Shown in pieces: positions 50,068-63,840 of a DNA stretch of 64,000 nt. The position numbers and the translations under genes are program-made. Origin of the DNA: Prosapia bicincta (Eukaryota > Arthropoda > Insecta > Hemiptera > Cercopidae); NCBI GenBank assembly GCA_036971475.1, contig JBAIZL010000002.1:45068512-45132511 (forward strand). Reading direction: 5' to 3'. The notes beneath the pieces were generated by a model, which worked only from the letters and a program-made list of their open reading frames with translations, did no database searches and was not told where the DNA came from. Numbering within the stretch: position 1 is the first letter of the stretch; each line of letters begins with the position of its first letter.

Positions 50068-52065
50068 ATTGCATTTCTTGCACTTTCCGTATTTATGTTT
50101 GGTTCACTGTTTATAAATTGGGAATTTATAGCCTAGGGATTGCATACAGTGGCACCACTCGAAAGTTATTATTGGAAAATGTAAAAATACGTTCGAGTAA
50201 TTCAAGAGAGGAAAGAGAGCGAGTTATTCTTTCTATAGATTTATATAGTACAGCAATATATATATATTCCACAAGACTTGGCCTGTCAACCCTGAGCCCT
50301 GTTGTATTTCTTACACTTGTCGTGCGGCGGGAAATCTCGAAGTATAATATCTCGGAAGCAAGATTCACGCACCTCATGAAAGCGCTGGGCTGGAGTATTT
50401 ACGCCTGACGATAACGTCGCCCTTCACTGAATCTGTATGGACACGAATGTATTTATAAGAGAAACTGTTTCAGCATTAAGGGTATTTACCGAATGCACAA
50501 TGGATTCTTGATAATTTGTTGTATGTTGGTGTATTCGTATAAGGACCTATGATAAAAACGTGCCTTTCATCCTAAGTTTGCTATATGTTGCAAGGGGTGT
50601 CTTGAAATTAATTTAAGGGGTTTAGACTCTAAATAATCCTTTCCTGAAGAATGTTATCGTCTATACAAAATTTGTCTTCCAAGAGGTACATTACCTATAC
50701 AGGACATCACAGTGGAACATAGTTTATTCCAATGGTACACGATTAAAATAACATAACAGATATAATTTAAATAAATAATGCAAAACAAAAAAAATTGTAT
50801 AAGAACTTTCCTGTATTAAGCCTATGTACATTTACGTTTTAACTAAACATCTTCAGAGCCAAGAATTTAATTTTATTTTGGTGCCTCTGAGGATGGTTGC
50901 CCAGCAACCGATACGAAAACAATGTTTATAAAGAAAATGTTCTTATAGAGCGTTTTGTGGTTTTTCCTAATTTAAAAGCAGTCTGCTCCATAATAAAAAT
51001 ATTTGTAAGTCCTAATTTTCCATTCCATACGTACTATCTACTATTTATTAATATGGTTCTTCCTTACATTTACATAAATGTAATAAAGTCTGGTGTTACG
51101 GAATTTTAAAAATACTTAATCTATTTAGTAACAATATATAGGATTATAATATAATATTATTACATGCGGATAATACATCATGTTTGCGAGATAATGTGAT
51201 TCATTATATAACATTTTCTAACATATTGTCTGCTTTGTCCAGAGTAAATAAGCATTCAGTATTCAATTTTATCTAACCTCAGTGACGTACTCTGTTAAAA
51301 AAAAAAAGTTGTTAACCTTTTATTCCCTGAAAATATAATTTTATATTAACAACAACAACTTAAAGCAACTGTGGCGTAAATATTTATATTACTTAAAACA
51401 ACCTCTCACCAGAAATTCAACAAATTTTATTTTAACCTTATGTACATTTCGAATACAAAGTAATCATCTTCAGAGGTATTTTTACAAATAACTGTGATTG
51501 TAAAAATACCTCTGAAGATGATTACTTTGTAGTCGAAATGTACATAAGGTTAAAATAAAATTTGTTGAATTTGTGGTGAGGGGTTGTTTTAATTAATATA
51601 ATTTTATATTAGTTGAATATACACACTTACACTTTCTAACTTTAATATTATTCTACCTAGTATACAATCAGCTGAAGTAACTGGAGTTCACATATATTTA
51701 AATCGAGAACTATTGCTAGTATCAAAAAAAAAACTGTTCCATCAACTGACAAAGTTTTAACCATACTTTGCACATCATAAAAAACATAATTTATACTTTG
51801 GTAAACATTGTTGCTTCATTTGACTAGAGCCCCAATGATAACTGTTTTAATTTATGAATCTATGTGGTAGTCATAAAGTTGTTTTGTATAATTTAAGAAA
51901 TACATGATTTACATCTATTTTTGCAGCATACTTATATACCAGCAATACATGCGGATATTGTGTTATTTATGCACAACTTTGTGAGTCTGTATAATCTATT
52001 CCAGGACTCAACAAAAGGACATTAGACCTTGATTAAGGAACGTTTTATCACTATACAGACAAGGG
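50068..52065 (+). repeat. Partial block B of the segmental duplication
   Basis: 50068-51025 matches 37028-37985 and 51845-52065 matches 38040-38250. 51026-51844 is extra and contains a perfect-looking hairpin element. It ends abruptly inside the LINE endonuclease start, where block C begins. Confidence 0.8.
51393..51592. mobile_element. Foldback/hairpin element with 95-bp arms
   Basis: 51393-51487 and 51498-51592 are inverted copies with only a few mismatches around a 10-bp loop. Each arm has a copy of the CTGAAGAT-hairpin-CGAAA motif. It lies in B only, so it inserted or formed after the A/B/C duplication. Confidence 0.9.
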
Positions 52066-53054
52066 GGTGTTGTATTTCTTACACTTGTCGTGCGGCGGGA
52101 AATCTCAAAGTATAATATCTCGGGAGCAGATTCACGCACCTCATGAAAGCGCTGGGCTGGAGTAGTTACGCCTCGCGATAAAGTCGCCCTTCACTGAATT
52201 TGTATGGACACGAATATACCTATAAGAGAGACTGTTTCAGCATTAAGGGTATTTACCGAACGCACAATGGATTCTTGATAATTTGTTGTATGTTTGTGTA
52301 TTCGTATAAGGACTGATGATAAAATCGAACCTTTCGTTTTCAGTTTGATTTATGTTGTAACGAGTGCCTTAAAATTATTTTAAATAATTCAGCCTTTAAA
52401 TAATCCTTTCTACAACAAAGTTTTCATACATACAAAAATTGCCTTTTAAGAGACACATTTACTAAAGACGAATTCTCAGTGGAATATAGTTCATTCCACT
52501 GGTACACGTTGATTCAAATAAGATAACTTAGACATATTTTAAATAAATAATGCAAAACGGCGCATTAAAGAATATTCCTGTACTAAGGCTATGTACTTTT
52601 ACGTTTTAACTAAACATCTTCAGTGTTAACAGAAAAATTGTAATTTTATTCTGGTGATTCTAAGGATGGTTGCCCAGCAACCGATATGTAAACAATCTTT
52701 TAAAAGAAAAAGTTCTTATAGAGCGTTTTTTTCCTAATTTGAAAGCAGTTTGCTCAAAAATAATAATATTTTAAAATCCTAATTATCAATTATTGCACAT
52801 CTTCCACTAATAATTAATTCCACTATAATTTTCCGCTACAATAATAACTCTTTCAATTTATGAATTTATGTAGTCATCATAAAGCTGTGTTTTGTGTATA
52901 TTTATATTTAAAATATACATGAATTACATGTATTTTTATAGCATTTTGTTATATCAGCAATACATGCGGATATTGCGTTATTTATGCATAACATTGCGAG
53001 TCTGGATAATCTATTCCAAGATTAACATTTTGAATATATTATATATGCATTACA

Positions 53055-53385
53055 CCTTGATTAAGGGACGTTTTACCACTATACAGACTAGTGGCGCTCC
53101 TAGAACAAATCGACTATATAAGAACTTATATAAGTGTAGTTCTGGGAGTCAAAGCATTGCCAATGGGGCTCTGGAAAAGGTTAAAAGGCTTAAACCACTA
53201 TATGAGAGCATAACAAACGTCCTAGACCTAGACGGATGGACTTCATCGCTCATGTGCCAGACCCCTGCTGATTGTGATGAACTAAAAACCGGCTGCACAG
53301 GATCGAGCTACCTGGAGAAGGCTCATCGAGGAGGCCAAGGCAAACACCGAACTGAAGCGCCAAGAATGAAGGAAAAGAGATAGCC
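53055..53385 (+). pseudogene. Internally deleted LINE (copy C)
   Basis: Same structure as 38226-38560. The tail frame reads DRATWRRLIEEAKANTELK then a stop. The upstream endonuclease-type part is more damaged. Confidence 0.65.
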
Positions 53386-54439
53386 TATAATATATTCAAA
53401 TTTTGCATTGAGTAAAAGGTTTTCAATTCAAATATTAACATCTGCTTATAAGAAATTGTATTTTGATTTATTATTTTTATAACACTTACAACCTCAGTAT
53501 TTATTTACCTATTACACAAAAATCTGATTTTGCGCACATCTGATACCCGTACGACAGCTGATTCATTAGTATAAATGGGCCAGAGCGAACGGATGACGAT
53601 GATTCGGACAATTTCATTACCTTATATTACAAACAAATTCTTATATTCGCCACATAAAATCGTTCACGCATGCGCACTATGATACTTCCACAACCACCAG
53701 GCTCGTTACAGTCTGGCCTCGTACGCAGGAACTGCAGTTCAGTCAGTCACCATTACTGAGGACCACAGTAACTTTCAAGTTGTTTTGACTGTACATATGA
53801 ACGTAGGGGAAAAGTAGGGGGAACAAATTTAACAGTTTCCCTTCATGTCAAGCTATTACTTTAAAAGCACGCACAATATATGTGAATTTCATTTTCTTTT
53901 AATTTAAATAAAATACAAGTTTTAGTAATTTATTGGCTAAATATAAAACCTACATTTACAACGCGTGGTTTAGATTAGTATAGCTTGTACAAATACAATG
54001 TGGAATGCGTACTTAATGCGGTAACAATTTTAGACATGAATTGAAAGTAAGTTGAAAAATAAAAATATGAAATTATCTTGAAAGTTTTTTTTTGAGAGGT
54101 AATACAGTATGAGCGAAAATATATAAGCCGTAAGCCGTACTGATTTATATAGTCTGCAGTCTGTACCTCACAGGGATTTGCCTGTCAACACAAAGGAGCT
54201 TCCCACAAGACATATTTTACAAACGGCAAGGAATTTGAAAGTATAAAATTTGTATTCAACGGTTCCAGGTATACCGACATTATAAATACTTCAAAAGGAA
54301 AATATATCCTACTTCATGACTTCTACTTATCGTAATACATTTTTACATATAAATATAACTGTTGGAAGCAAAATAGGTTAGGAAGATATTTTCTTTTGCT
54401 AACAATTGAACTTGTATGCATTAAAGCTAACCCTTGTCA

Positions 54440-54790
54440 CTTCATGTTGGGTTTTGCCAGCTTACACACGAACCTATCACACAACTTGCTACAGACTACA
54501 AATACGAATTCTCTCTTGGCAGCAGACAGCTGTGCACTATAATGCATCTCCCCAGACACATGTTTTAATATTATTTCACGAAGCCAGTTGTTGGCACTGG
54601 CTTACATCAAGTAGTAAAACTATTATTGCGAGCAGTATCTGAAACTTTTGTTGGGATGCATTGTACTATCAAGAGAGCGATATACGGGGTTTATTGGGCG
54701 TTTGCAGTTAAAGCATTAACATACAAAGCTGTTAAATTAGGTCATTTCTCAACGGATTTAGTTAAAATTACATCTACGTTTATGTAACCC
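54440..54790 (+). repeat. Dispersed repeat R2, copy 4
   Basis: Block C counterpart of 39740-40045. Confidence 0.75.
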
Positions 54791-55219
54791 TATGAACTGA
54801 TTCCGAGTCTGTATTTCCCTTCCATTTATGTTATCCGGCATCGCCTGGATTTAGCTCAACTCAGTAGCATTTTCAAAGATAAATCGGGCATTTTTGCTCA
54901 GGGGATAATGCACCGACGCCCTAAATTTTTGAAATGCCCTTCTCTATTCAGTTCCCAGCTCTGAGCCCATTGTTCATATACTTTTGTAAAATTGCTGAAT
55001 ACCTTAATAGCATTCAATTAAAAACGAAATTGTGTAATAAATATATTGCTATGAGACGCAACAAAACCTTATTATTTTAATTGACCATAAATAAACTCGG
55101 AAAAAAAGGGATGGCGTCAATTATAACTACTGCGCTTTGCCCCTTTCATTCCTAGGCCTAATACCACAACCTAGAGGTACGGTGAATAGAAAAAGGGAAA
55201 TAAAAATGGCATCTCTCTG

Positions 55220-56135
55220 TAGCAGGAAACAGCACCATGAAATTCACCAACGGTTTTCTAGTTTTCCATAAAATTATTCTATCTATGCTCACAGGCGATA
55301 CAGACTGTCAGGTTGATGAATTTTGTATCTACATATTTAACATATAAATACATTCTAAACAAGAAAATATTATTCTACATATCGTAAACTAAACACAAAA
55401 GGAAATTTATTGCGGTTTAAGGACTTGGTCAGCTAGTCATGAATGCCGTCATTGTTTGATTGATTCGTTTGCTCCAAGAGAGTTTATTTTCAGTTTAGTC
55501 CCGCACAAGATTAGACGTCTGTGCTTTCTAAGGGATATTAATCGACTCTCTACACTTACAGCATAAATAAAAATAATTATGGCCCAATTAACCTTCTGTC
55601 GGACGTCTAAACATAATAAAACGCTTCAGCAGATGTTGTGTCAACTGGAGTGGGAAGCTCAGAAAACCTTTTACTCGGTATCGGCAGTATCAGATGTTTG
55701 TTAGTAGTTTTTGTTATATATTAGTGTATTCTTGTGTACATACGAAATGAATATTAGAGGAAGCCTATAATACAAAGCTAAATTCAAACAGTAAGTAGAT
55801 TTTTTATTTGTTTTTACTAATTCTGATTATACATATTAGTAAAAACAAATAATATACTAAGGTACGCAACAACGAATAAAGAAATTTTCTTTCACCCGTA
55901 TACAAAATATATTATTTAGTTCTTTATAAGTGAGATTATTTTTTGTAGAGAAATACAATTTAATTGACGCCAGGAATTAATTTGAATAAAATCTAACAGA
56001 CTATATATTAGGCTCTCAGATGTTACGTATAACTCACTATTATTTGTTTATACTGTAGACAAGCATATCTTGACTTTATAAAAAGTTTTAAAACATATAT
56101 TATTAATATATACTTATTATTATAAAACCACTTTG

Positions 56136-56198
<63 letters not shown>

Positions 56199-57190
56199 TT
56201 AGTAACGATTTATTCCCCTACATTCAGCTAATATTTACAGTTTTATCTGAAACTTACAACCAAGTGAGAGAGAGAGAGGGGGGAGAGAGAGAGGGAGAAA
56301 GGGAGAGAGAGATAGGGAGGGAGAGAGAGAAAATAATGATACTGGAGAGCGAAAATGTACATCTCTACTAATTACAATTTGTGGTAGAAGATTGGTTTAC
56401 TTGTCTCTGCAAGGAATGTCAACATCTACCAACCCCCCTAATGTTATATATTGTCAGATAACCCCCCTTAACGTTGTATGTTACGAGGTACAACAGGTAA
56501 ACACTTAAAAAAGCTCTATCTATCTATTTATATATATCGCAGTAAAATATCCTTATTTACAATTTGAAGAACCGAGATGTATGTTGGACAAAAAGGAAGG
56601 CCTTTTAGGATAAGAAATATACTGGCATAAAAAATTACTTTTAAAAAAGCTCAAATATTCCAGTAGTTAACCACACTGTGCAATAAGATGTCAGTCAAGG
56701 GCCGAGTTGACAAAACAACAAGTCTTCCCAATTAACGTATGGCGATGTTTAGAAATTATGTATTTCTACTTGTCAGAAATTCATTTAATTAATTTCATTT
56801 TCAGAAGATAGAGAGGAAAAGCTTGTGCTTTCTCATTATTTCACAAAGCCATCTGTTGGCACTGCTTTACAACAGCCATAAAGGTATTATTGTCAGCAGT
56901 AAATAAGAGCAGACGTAGATTGGCCGTATATTACCGTCAGTCTGCAGCACAGTTTCCCAGCCGTATAAGGCGATGGCTGTATCCGGCAATAAGAAGCATG
57001 ACGTAATAACATAAAGCTCTTACAATTGTGATAACACATAAAAGGAAGTATAAAGATATGTTTGCTTTATTTGAATCAGAAGATTTTATTTTCTAATCTC
57101 TGTGAGAAAGCAATATGTGAAATAGTAGAGCTGGGTAATAAGATTGTGTGTCGAGTAAAAACTCTGCAAAGTTGGAAATCTGTGAACCAG
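55220..57190. other. Insertion specific to block C; no gene
   Basis: Absent from block A at 40510-40560. It contains a 17-bp-arm hairpin (55804-55852), a TA microsatellite (56138-56194), a GA-rich tract (56262-56332), an R3 copy (56360-56430) and an R2 copy (56815-56985). Confidence 0.6.
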
Positions 57191-57640
57191 AAAGTTTATA
57201 CAATGGGGGAAATGAAAAATCGCAAGTCTATGAGGTCGGTGGTCTGACGAAGAAGATGTCTGGCAAGTAGGAATGATGGGAAGGAGAAAGTCTGTAAAGT
57301 TGGACAGGTCATATAGGGACCTATGAAGTAGGAAACATATTGAGCAGAAAGTATACATTGGTGAATCTGTGAAGTAAGAAATCTGTATAGTTTGAAATAA
57401 AATAAGAAACAGGAAGTCTATGAGGTAGGTGGTCTGACGAGTATGAAGTCTGTCAAGTAAGAATGGTGTGGAGGAAAAAGTCTGTAAAGTTGGACGTCAG
57501 TCGAATGGCGAATCTGTGAAGTAGAATTACTGTAGATTAGAAAGTGTATAAAATGGTGATTCTGTGAAGTAAGAAATCTGTAAGGTTTAACGATTTTGAA
57601 GTCTATGAAGAAGGATGTCTGTGGTGTCTGTTGAGATTTT
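57130..57640 (+). repeat. Degenerate ~17-20-bp repeats in block C
   Basis: Longer counterpart of 40560-40850. The two opposed ORFs overlapping its start are by-products. Confidence 0.75.
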
Positions 57641-58214
57641 CGAATGAAGGTGATCTAGTAAAGTTTGTTGAATATTTAAATGGAATTTTACAGTTTTATA
57701 AGTTTTATTGTAATAATTAATAAATATAAGTTTTATCAGACTTTCATCGTTAATGGTATCTCTCTGTCAGTCTTGGGGACGCAGTTATATACGAGTTTAA
57801 TCAAATTACAAAACACGTTTTTATTATTTAGTCATCTTTAACAAATGCATACGAAATACCAAACCATCAAAAGGGCAAATGACTTTAAGAGACTTTAGCC
57901 ATGACCCGGCAGCGCTCAAATAGCTCTCAACATCTACCAACAACACTAAAATTACACCCTACATGAATCAGCAATACTAGAACATCGCTCGACACGGACC
58001 GCGTCTCTTGAATAGTACTCAAATAGTTCTTAATACGACTCTATAATCCTCGTTTCTACAACTCATATAATGTTCATATCGAGTCAGCAACACTCAGATA
58101 GCGCCAAACACAAAACGAAAATAATAAAGAAACATTATCTAGTTTTGTTTTAAAATAAAATATTTCAACCAGAAATGCAGTGGATATTATTTATAAAAGT
58201 GCAGCTATTTTTAA

Positions 58215-58450
58215 CTCGCGTGAAAGATCACTTTTCTACACATGTAAAAGAAATGTTTGTGACACGTCGAGGGTAAAACATTTAGATTTTGTAGAAGTTT
58301 CCCATTAAAATTAGAAACTCATTAAAAAGGAAGTCAGCGTGTCGGAAGAGATTTAAGGTTAAATGAATTACTTATGTAAGTTCTTTACTCCCGTCTTTTA
58401 TTTACGGAAATTAACCCTAGACGGCAGCACCGAGGTTACGCATACACCTG
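58215..58450 (+). repeat. Dispersed repeat R1, copy 4
   Basis: Pairs with 41690-41925. Confidence 0.75.
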
Positions 58451-58530
58451 GATAGTTTTAGCGCAATCATTACGGAAGTAAAAAACGTTTTGTAGAAGCT
58501 TTTTACTGAAAGGTAGAAATAAACCCTTTT

Positions 58531-59489
58531 AATACACTACAAGGAAAAACTCCATGAAAAAAGTATGTAGAAATAGAACATTAGAAAATAGTAGATATAC
58601 ATTAAAACATTGGTGAGGCTAGATTTACAACAACACCTCGGTTTCCATAAAAACAAATTTACAACAATAAAAAAATAATATGAACTCAAATTCAGGATTA
58701 ACATTACATTTAGTTTGCAAGATTTACATAAAAAACTGTTATTAACAATAAATTGAATACAATCATTAAACACTAACAAATTGACAACAATGACATAATT
58801 CATCAAAATGCGTATGGTGATAAGTGTTTATAATCATGAGTATGTATACATTTATTTATTTTTTTACAACCTTAACTCACAGGTGAGCTCAAATATAATT
58901 TAATAAGAAAAAAAGTTTCAGTTGAAGGATTTTTTATGAAAATGAACAAACGTAAAACAAATAAACGATTGATATTGCCTTTCAGATCTTCTGGGCAGCA
59001 TAGAGACATTTTGGCCGTGTCAAGGCGTTTTAGGTAGGTGTTATATTTGTATAAAGTTGTGCCTCCAAATATTTAGAAGTGGTTTATAACTTCTACAGCA
59101 TTTAGATTATTCAAAGAACTTTAGAAGTGCTTTAAAAAAGGTACATTCAACTCACATGAAGACTTTTACACCACAATATATTTTTACTTAAACAATAGTG
59201 TAGTAGAACCAATCAACTATTTATATCATAAGGATACTTAATTTAGAGTTAATAATGTTGCTATTTTATTAGAATCGGTATGCAGTTTAAACACACATGA
59301 AAGTCAATTCAAAGTATTGATATAAAAACATTTATAAGCCTTTGAAAAATATTCTGCGAGAACATAGGACTTCTAAACAAAAGTAAATTTGGTTTAGTCT
59401 CCATATGTAGAACTACGTTGACAAAATGTATAATTACATTAATCTTTAGATTTGTCAGGCGTTATGACTATTAATGCTTTCGAAGGATA
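58531..59489. other. No gene seen
   Basis: AT-rich sequence specific to block C. Confidence 0.4.
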
Positions 59490-60460
59490 TAAAAAATTTG
59501 CGAATATACATAGTACTCATGTAGGGACTTAAACCTATCCTGTTAGGGGATGTAAGGGATTATTGCATGAAGGGTGTAGGACGGCATGCTTGAAGTAGAC
59601 ATTCTCTCTATAGGGGCCATAAAGAAGTGTCGACCCGTTACACACATAGAAGAACGATAAGAAATTATCGATACTACTCAGGTAGGGACTTAAACCTCTC
59701 CTGTTAGGGGATGTAAGGAATTATTGCATGAAGGATGTAGAACGGCATGCTTGGAGTAGACATTCTCTCTATCGGGGTCATAAAGAAGTGTCGACCCGTT
59801 ACACACATAGAGGAATGATTACGAAGTATCGATACTACTCAGGTAGGGACTTACACCTCTCCTGATAGGGGATGTAAGGAATTATTGCACGAAGGATGTA
59901 GGACGGAATGCTTGGAGTAGACATTCTCTCTATCGGGGTCATAAAGAAGTGTCGACCCGTTACACACATAGAGGAATGATAAGAAAGTATCGATACTACT
60001 CAGGTAGGGACTTACACCTCTCCTGATAAGGGATGTAAGGAATTATTGCACGAAGGATGTAGGACGGAATGCTTGGAGTAGACATTCTCTCTATCGGGGT
60101 CATAAAGAAGTGTCGACCCGTTACACACATAGAGGAATGATAAGAAAGTATCGATACTACTCAGGTAGGGACTTACACCTCTCCTGATAAGGGATGTAAG
60201 AAATTATTGCACGAAGGATGTAGGGCGGCATGCTTGGAGTAGACATTCTCTCTATCGGGGTCATAAAGAAGTGTTGACCCGTTACACACATAGAAGAACG
60301 ATAAGAAAGTATCGATACTACTCAGGTAGAGACTTAAACCTCTCCTTATAGGGGATGTAAGGGATTATTGCATGAAGGGTGTAGGACGGCATGCTTGGAG
60401 TAGACATTCTCTCTATCTGGGTCATAAAGAAGTGTCGACCCGTTACACACATAGAGGGTA
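59490..60460 (+). repeat. 161-bp tandem repeat, six copies
   Basis: 'gtagggactta' recurs at 59521, 59682, 59843, 60004, 60165 and, as 'gtagagactta', 60326: exactly 161 bp apart. Units are highly similar; the inner ones (60004 and 60165) are the most alike. Absent from block A. Confidence 0.96.
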
Positions 60461-60934
60461 GTCGTTGCTTCATTGTGTCGTAGTTTTTTCACTTTTTCCT
60501 TTCGCATTGTTCGTTTGTGAAACAAGGTTTGATATCGTTAATCCAGTTTGTTTGTTTATTTTTTCTGTTTCATTCATTTTTAATCCTAGAGGGCTATTTA
60601 TGATATAGTGTGGTAACCATGGCAACAACTAAAGGTTGTGCAATGGAGGTTTTGACGTTATGGAGAAGTAAATTTCCAACTATATGAAGATTGGCTCAGT
60701 TCTAGATTTTGAACATGAAGATACTGTGGTCGAATCCGACCGGGACCTCCAAATTTTTATAATTTAATTAAAAAGAATAAATATTTGAAAAAGATGTATT
60801 AACATCAATTGTCGTTCATTATAGGTTAAAAGAAATATATTTCCTCTTGATTGGATGAAAAACAATATATATATCTATCATGAGACTGAACTACTAGAAG
60901 GAATTTAATAATAGTTTAACTAATTATATTGAAA
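60461..60934. other. No gene seen
   Basis: Non-coding. A short perfect hairpin (GGTCG/CGACC) occurs near 60730. Confidence 0.4.
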
Positions 60935-61029
60935 GGTTGTATTTAATCTTATGAAATAAGTACTACCTGGTGCCCAAAGTGTTTTCAGCTAGCAAACATA
61001 GTTATCAAAAAGCTTAGAGCGAGATGTAG

Positions 61030-61290
61030 GCGTACGGGCTTCCACTTGGCAGCAGAAACCTGGATAAATTAATGTGAAGCGTATGTGCGGACACCTTGTG
61101 TCGTCTCATGATTTCATAAGGGCTGCTGTTTACTCCAGTTTACTGCAAGTCGTAAAACTATTATTGCCTGCAATAACTGACGGAAAATGTTCGCAATTTG
61201 TATTTTACTATCAGTCGGAAAAATTGGGTTGTTAGCAATACTAGACAGGGTTTATTAGGTATCTGGCCTTTTGACATATATTTTGCAGGG
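61030..61290 (+). repeat. Dispersed repeat R2, copy 6
   Basis: Block C counterpart of 44580-44830. Confidence 0.75.
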
Positions 61291-62340
61291 CTCTAATAGA
61301 TGGATCATGTCTTCAAAATAACACCCAAGCTTAGAGAATTCATAGGATAAATTCTGAATGTAGTACCTGATAAAGATTACCCCAACTTGGAGGTTTGTGC
61401 CTGGGTATAGCTGTGTGTTTTGCATGGGAGTAAAGCATCTGCACCGTCACGCTTCATTCCATCACGAGACGCGTCAAGGTATTCTCTTCATATTTAAACA
61501 ATATAAGTGATAACACGTGGTTTCATACTACAGCTGGTCTTATATTAGAGGTTATGTGGTCTATTGCTTCCTTAACACGAAGATTGTGTTACTTTATTAA
61601 ATACAAACTTTACCACCGTAATTACTTTTATCAGTTTATAAATATATTATATTTTATATTTCGGTAAATCTTACTATAATTATTTCAATTCAATGATAAT
61701 AAGCTATATATTTTTATTTAATTTTTTTTAAATGAACACTTTCCTAGGTGCGGTTGACTCATTTTAAAAACTTACTCCAATTAAATTCTTTATTTACATA
61801 GAATAATTAAATACAATAAATATTTGAAAAAGATGTATAGACAGTGAAAAGATGAATTTAAGTGAAATTCGTATTCAGTAAACTTTCAACTTCTGACCAA
61901 GGTTATCTACAACCTTTTATTATTAACTGCTATAACTATATTCTACTAAAACTCAAATTCTACATGTTACATAAATGTGCATTTAATATTATCTTGTAAA
62001 CAGAGCAGGGTCCACTATTTGCCGGCTATTTCCATTCTGGAGCTTGCCAGTTGTTCTAACCCGTATTATTTATTCAGTTTATATTCAATAACTGAATATT
62101 TCCTAGGGGGAAACCTTAACTACCCACGGTACAGAGTGCGGATCAAACCTAACCTCAAACACTGTTTAAAATATTGTCCCATTATCTTTTACGCTTTCAT
62201 GTTGATATATGGGAATGTGTGTGAGACTATGTAGGTGGCGTATTTGTGTGACGTATGTGTGTAAAGTAATTATTGAGTTTACGCGAGGTCATGTTCAAAT
62301 CATTTTTAAACGCAATTTCCTAATACTTCAGATACCTCGT

Positions 62341-63249
62341 ATATTCATTTAAATTACGTGGTGGCGTATTATTTAATACAACAGCTGTTTTCATTACTAT
62401 ACTTGTCAGCTAGGTCACTTTATGTATTGCACATAAGTATTAACAAGAGTAAATTATTCCATTTCGTATACGTTAACTCTAATTATACGTAACTAATAGA
62501 CTGAATATTTAATGACCTAAGCTAAATTTATTAATTTTAATAATCTGCTTCAGCCTATTTAATAATATTTAAAACTAAAATTTATAATTATGAAAAAAAA
62601 AAAATATAAAACATAAAATAAAAAGTGAATTGAATGATAACATATAATTTCATAGAACAGGTGATTTTTTGTTTTACGTTATGTTGTAAAACAACTGTTT
62701 TAACATGTGCATCTTGCATTATTTATTGTAAAGATTATTATTAGTTTTGATCAGTTAATAAATATATTTTTTAAATTAAATTCTGTTTAATCTGAATACA
62801 AATAATTCAATATATTTATAATAATAGTTATGTATTATTAATCCAATTTTTGAAAAGAAAACATTCTTAGGCGCGCCTGATAACAAATGTTAAGGTAATT
62901 TCTCATTACGCAAAATTAAATGTTTTTCTCACCTCGAAATTTCTGTAGAGGTAGCTATAAACGTTTACACTTCTGTCGGCACTCCTTCGTTTGCCACAAC
63001 CTGTTTTTTTTAACTATAATGTGCAACAATAGTGAGTTAATGTATTGCGAAGATTAAGTTTCCTGTTTGTTTCATTTGCAACGACATTAAGAATAAATTA
63101 CCTTAAAATGAAAAATGGCTGGAAATTAAGTAAAATTAGTTTAAAATATTTGATAATATTATTTTAAATTAGTAAAATGTAATACAATTTTGTATTTTAA
63201 CCTCAAAGTTGACGTTTTGTATAAAGAATTATCATCAAGACGTTTTCTT
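62341..63249. other. No gene seen
   Basis: Very AT-rich; nothing recognised. Confidence 0.45.
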
Positions 63250-63840
63250 GATTTCCAGAATCATTTTGCTAAAATTATTCGGGCGAAGCAACTCTAACAT
63301 CTGTCTGTCCTTACATACGTTTAAGCTCAGTGCTGCCGTCTAGCGTTAGTTCCCGTAAATAAGAGATTAGAGTAAAGTAAGTTACGTAAATAATTCACTC
63401 AACCTTAAAATCTTCCCACACTCTGACTTCCATTTGCAAAGTGTTTCTAAATCTTAGTGAGAAAAAGAGATAAAATTTTAAAGTTTTACTCCTGATGTGA
63501 CAGAAACCTCTCTCCTACAGTTAGAACAAGTGATTCTTTCACGCCGAGATAAAGTAACTCAACTATTTATCGCTATTATACAGATATAATTGTTTAACTT
63601 TAAAATACTGTAACTTTGTGTGACGTAATTGGGCCTTATTAAGGCAGCTTTACATTTATTTGCGAATTATATTTGTCTAAGTTTTCTTTGTTGTTAAAAT
63701 TGCGTTCAATGTTTGCTATAAATTATCTCAACAAAAGCAAAATTTACTTACTAAAAATGTAGAGTAAATTTCCACAAACTTATGGATAATTAAAAAGTCA
63801 TGAATCTATTGAATTCAGATAATCATTAACTAACCATAAT
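63250..63840 (-). repeat. Dispersed repeat R1 (long copy 5)
   Basis: Nearly collinear with 8440-8960. One ~50-bp insertion lies near 63735-63795. A short piece ('gtctagcgttagttcccgtaaat') recurs at 63849, followed by a ~23-base poly-T tract. Confidence 0.8.

Larger units (their letters stand above)
52066..62340 (+). repeat. Segmental duplication block C
   Basis: Direct counterpart of block A; see 37028-45900 for the alignment. Contains R1, R2 and R3 copies, the LINE deletion derivative, TA and GA microsatellites and a 161-bp satellite. Confidence 0.85.

Noticed and set aside
57062..57358. Opposed 61- and 90-codon ORFs
   Set aside because: Overlap degenerate 17-20-bp repeats; no conservation in the block A counterpart.
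60640..60770. tRNA-like 3' end ('gtcgaatccgacc...acctcca')
   Set aside because: The T-arm does not fold properly (the hairpin uses GGTCG/CGACC with a 4-base loop), there is no A box or anticodon arm, and no cloverleaf can be drawn.
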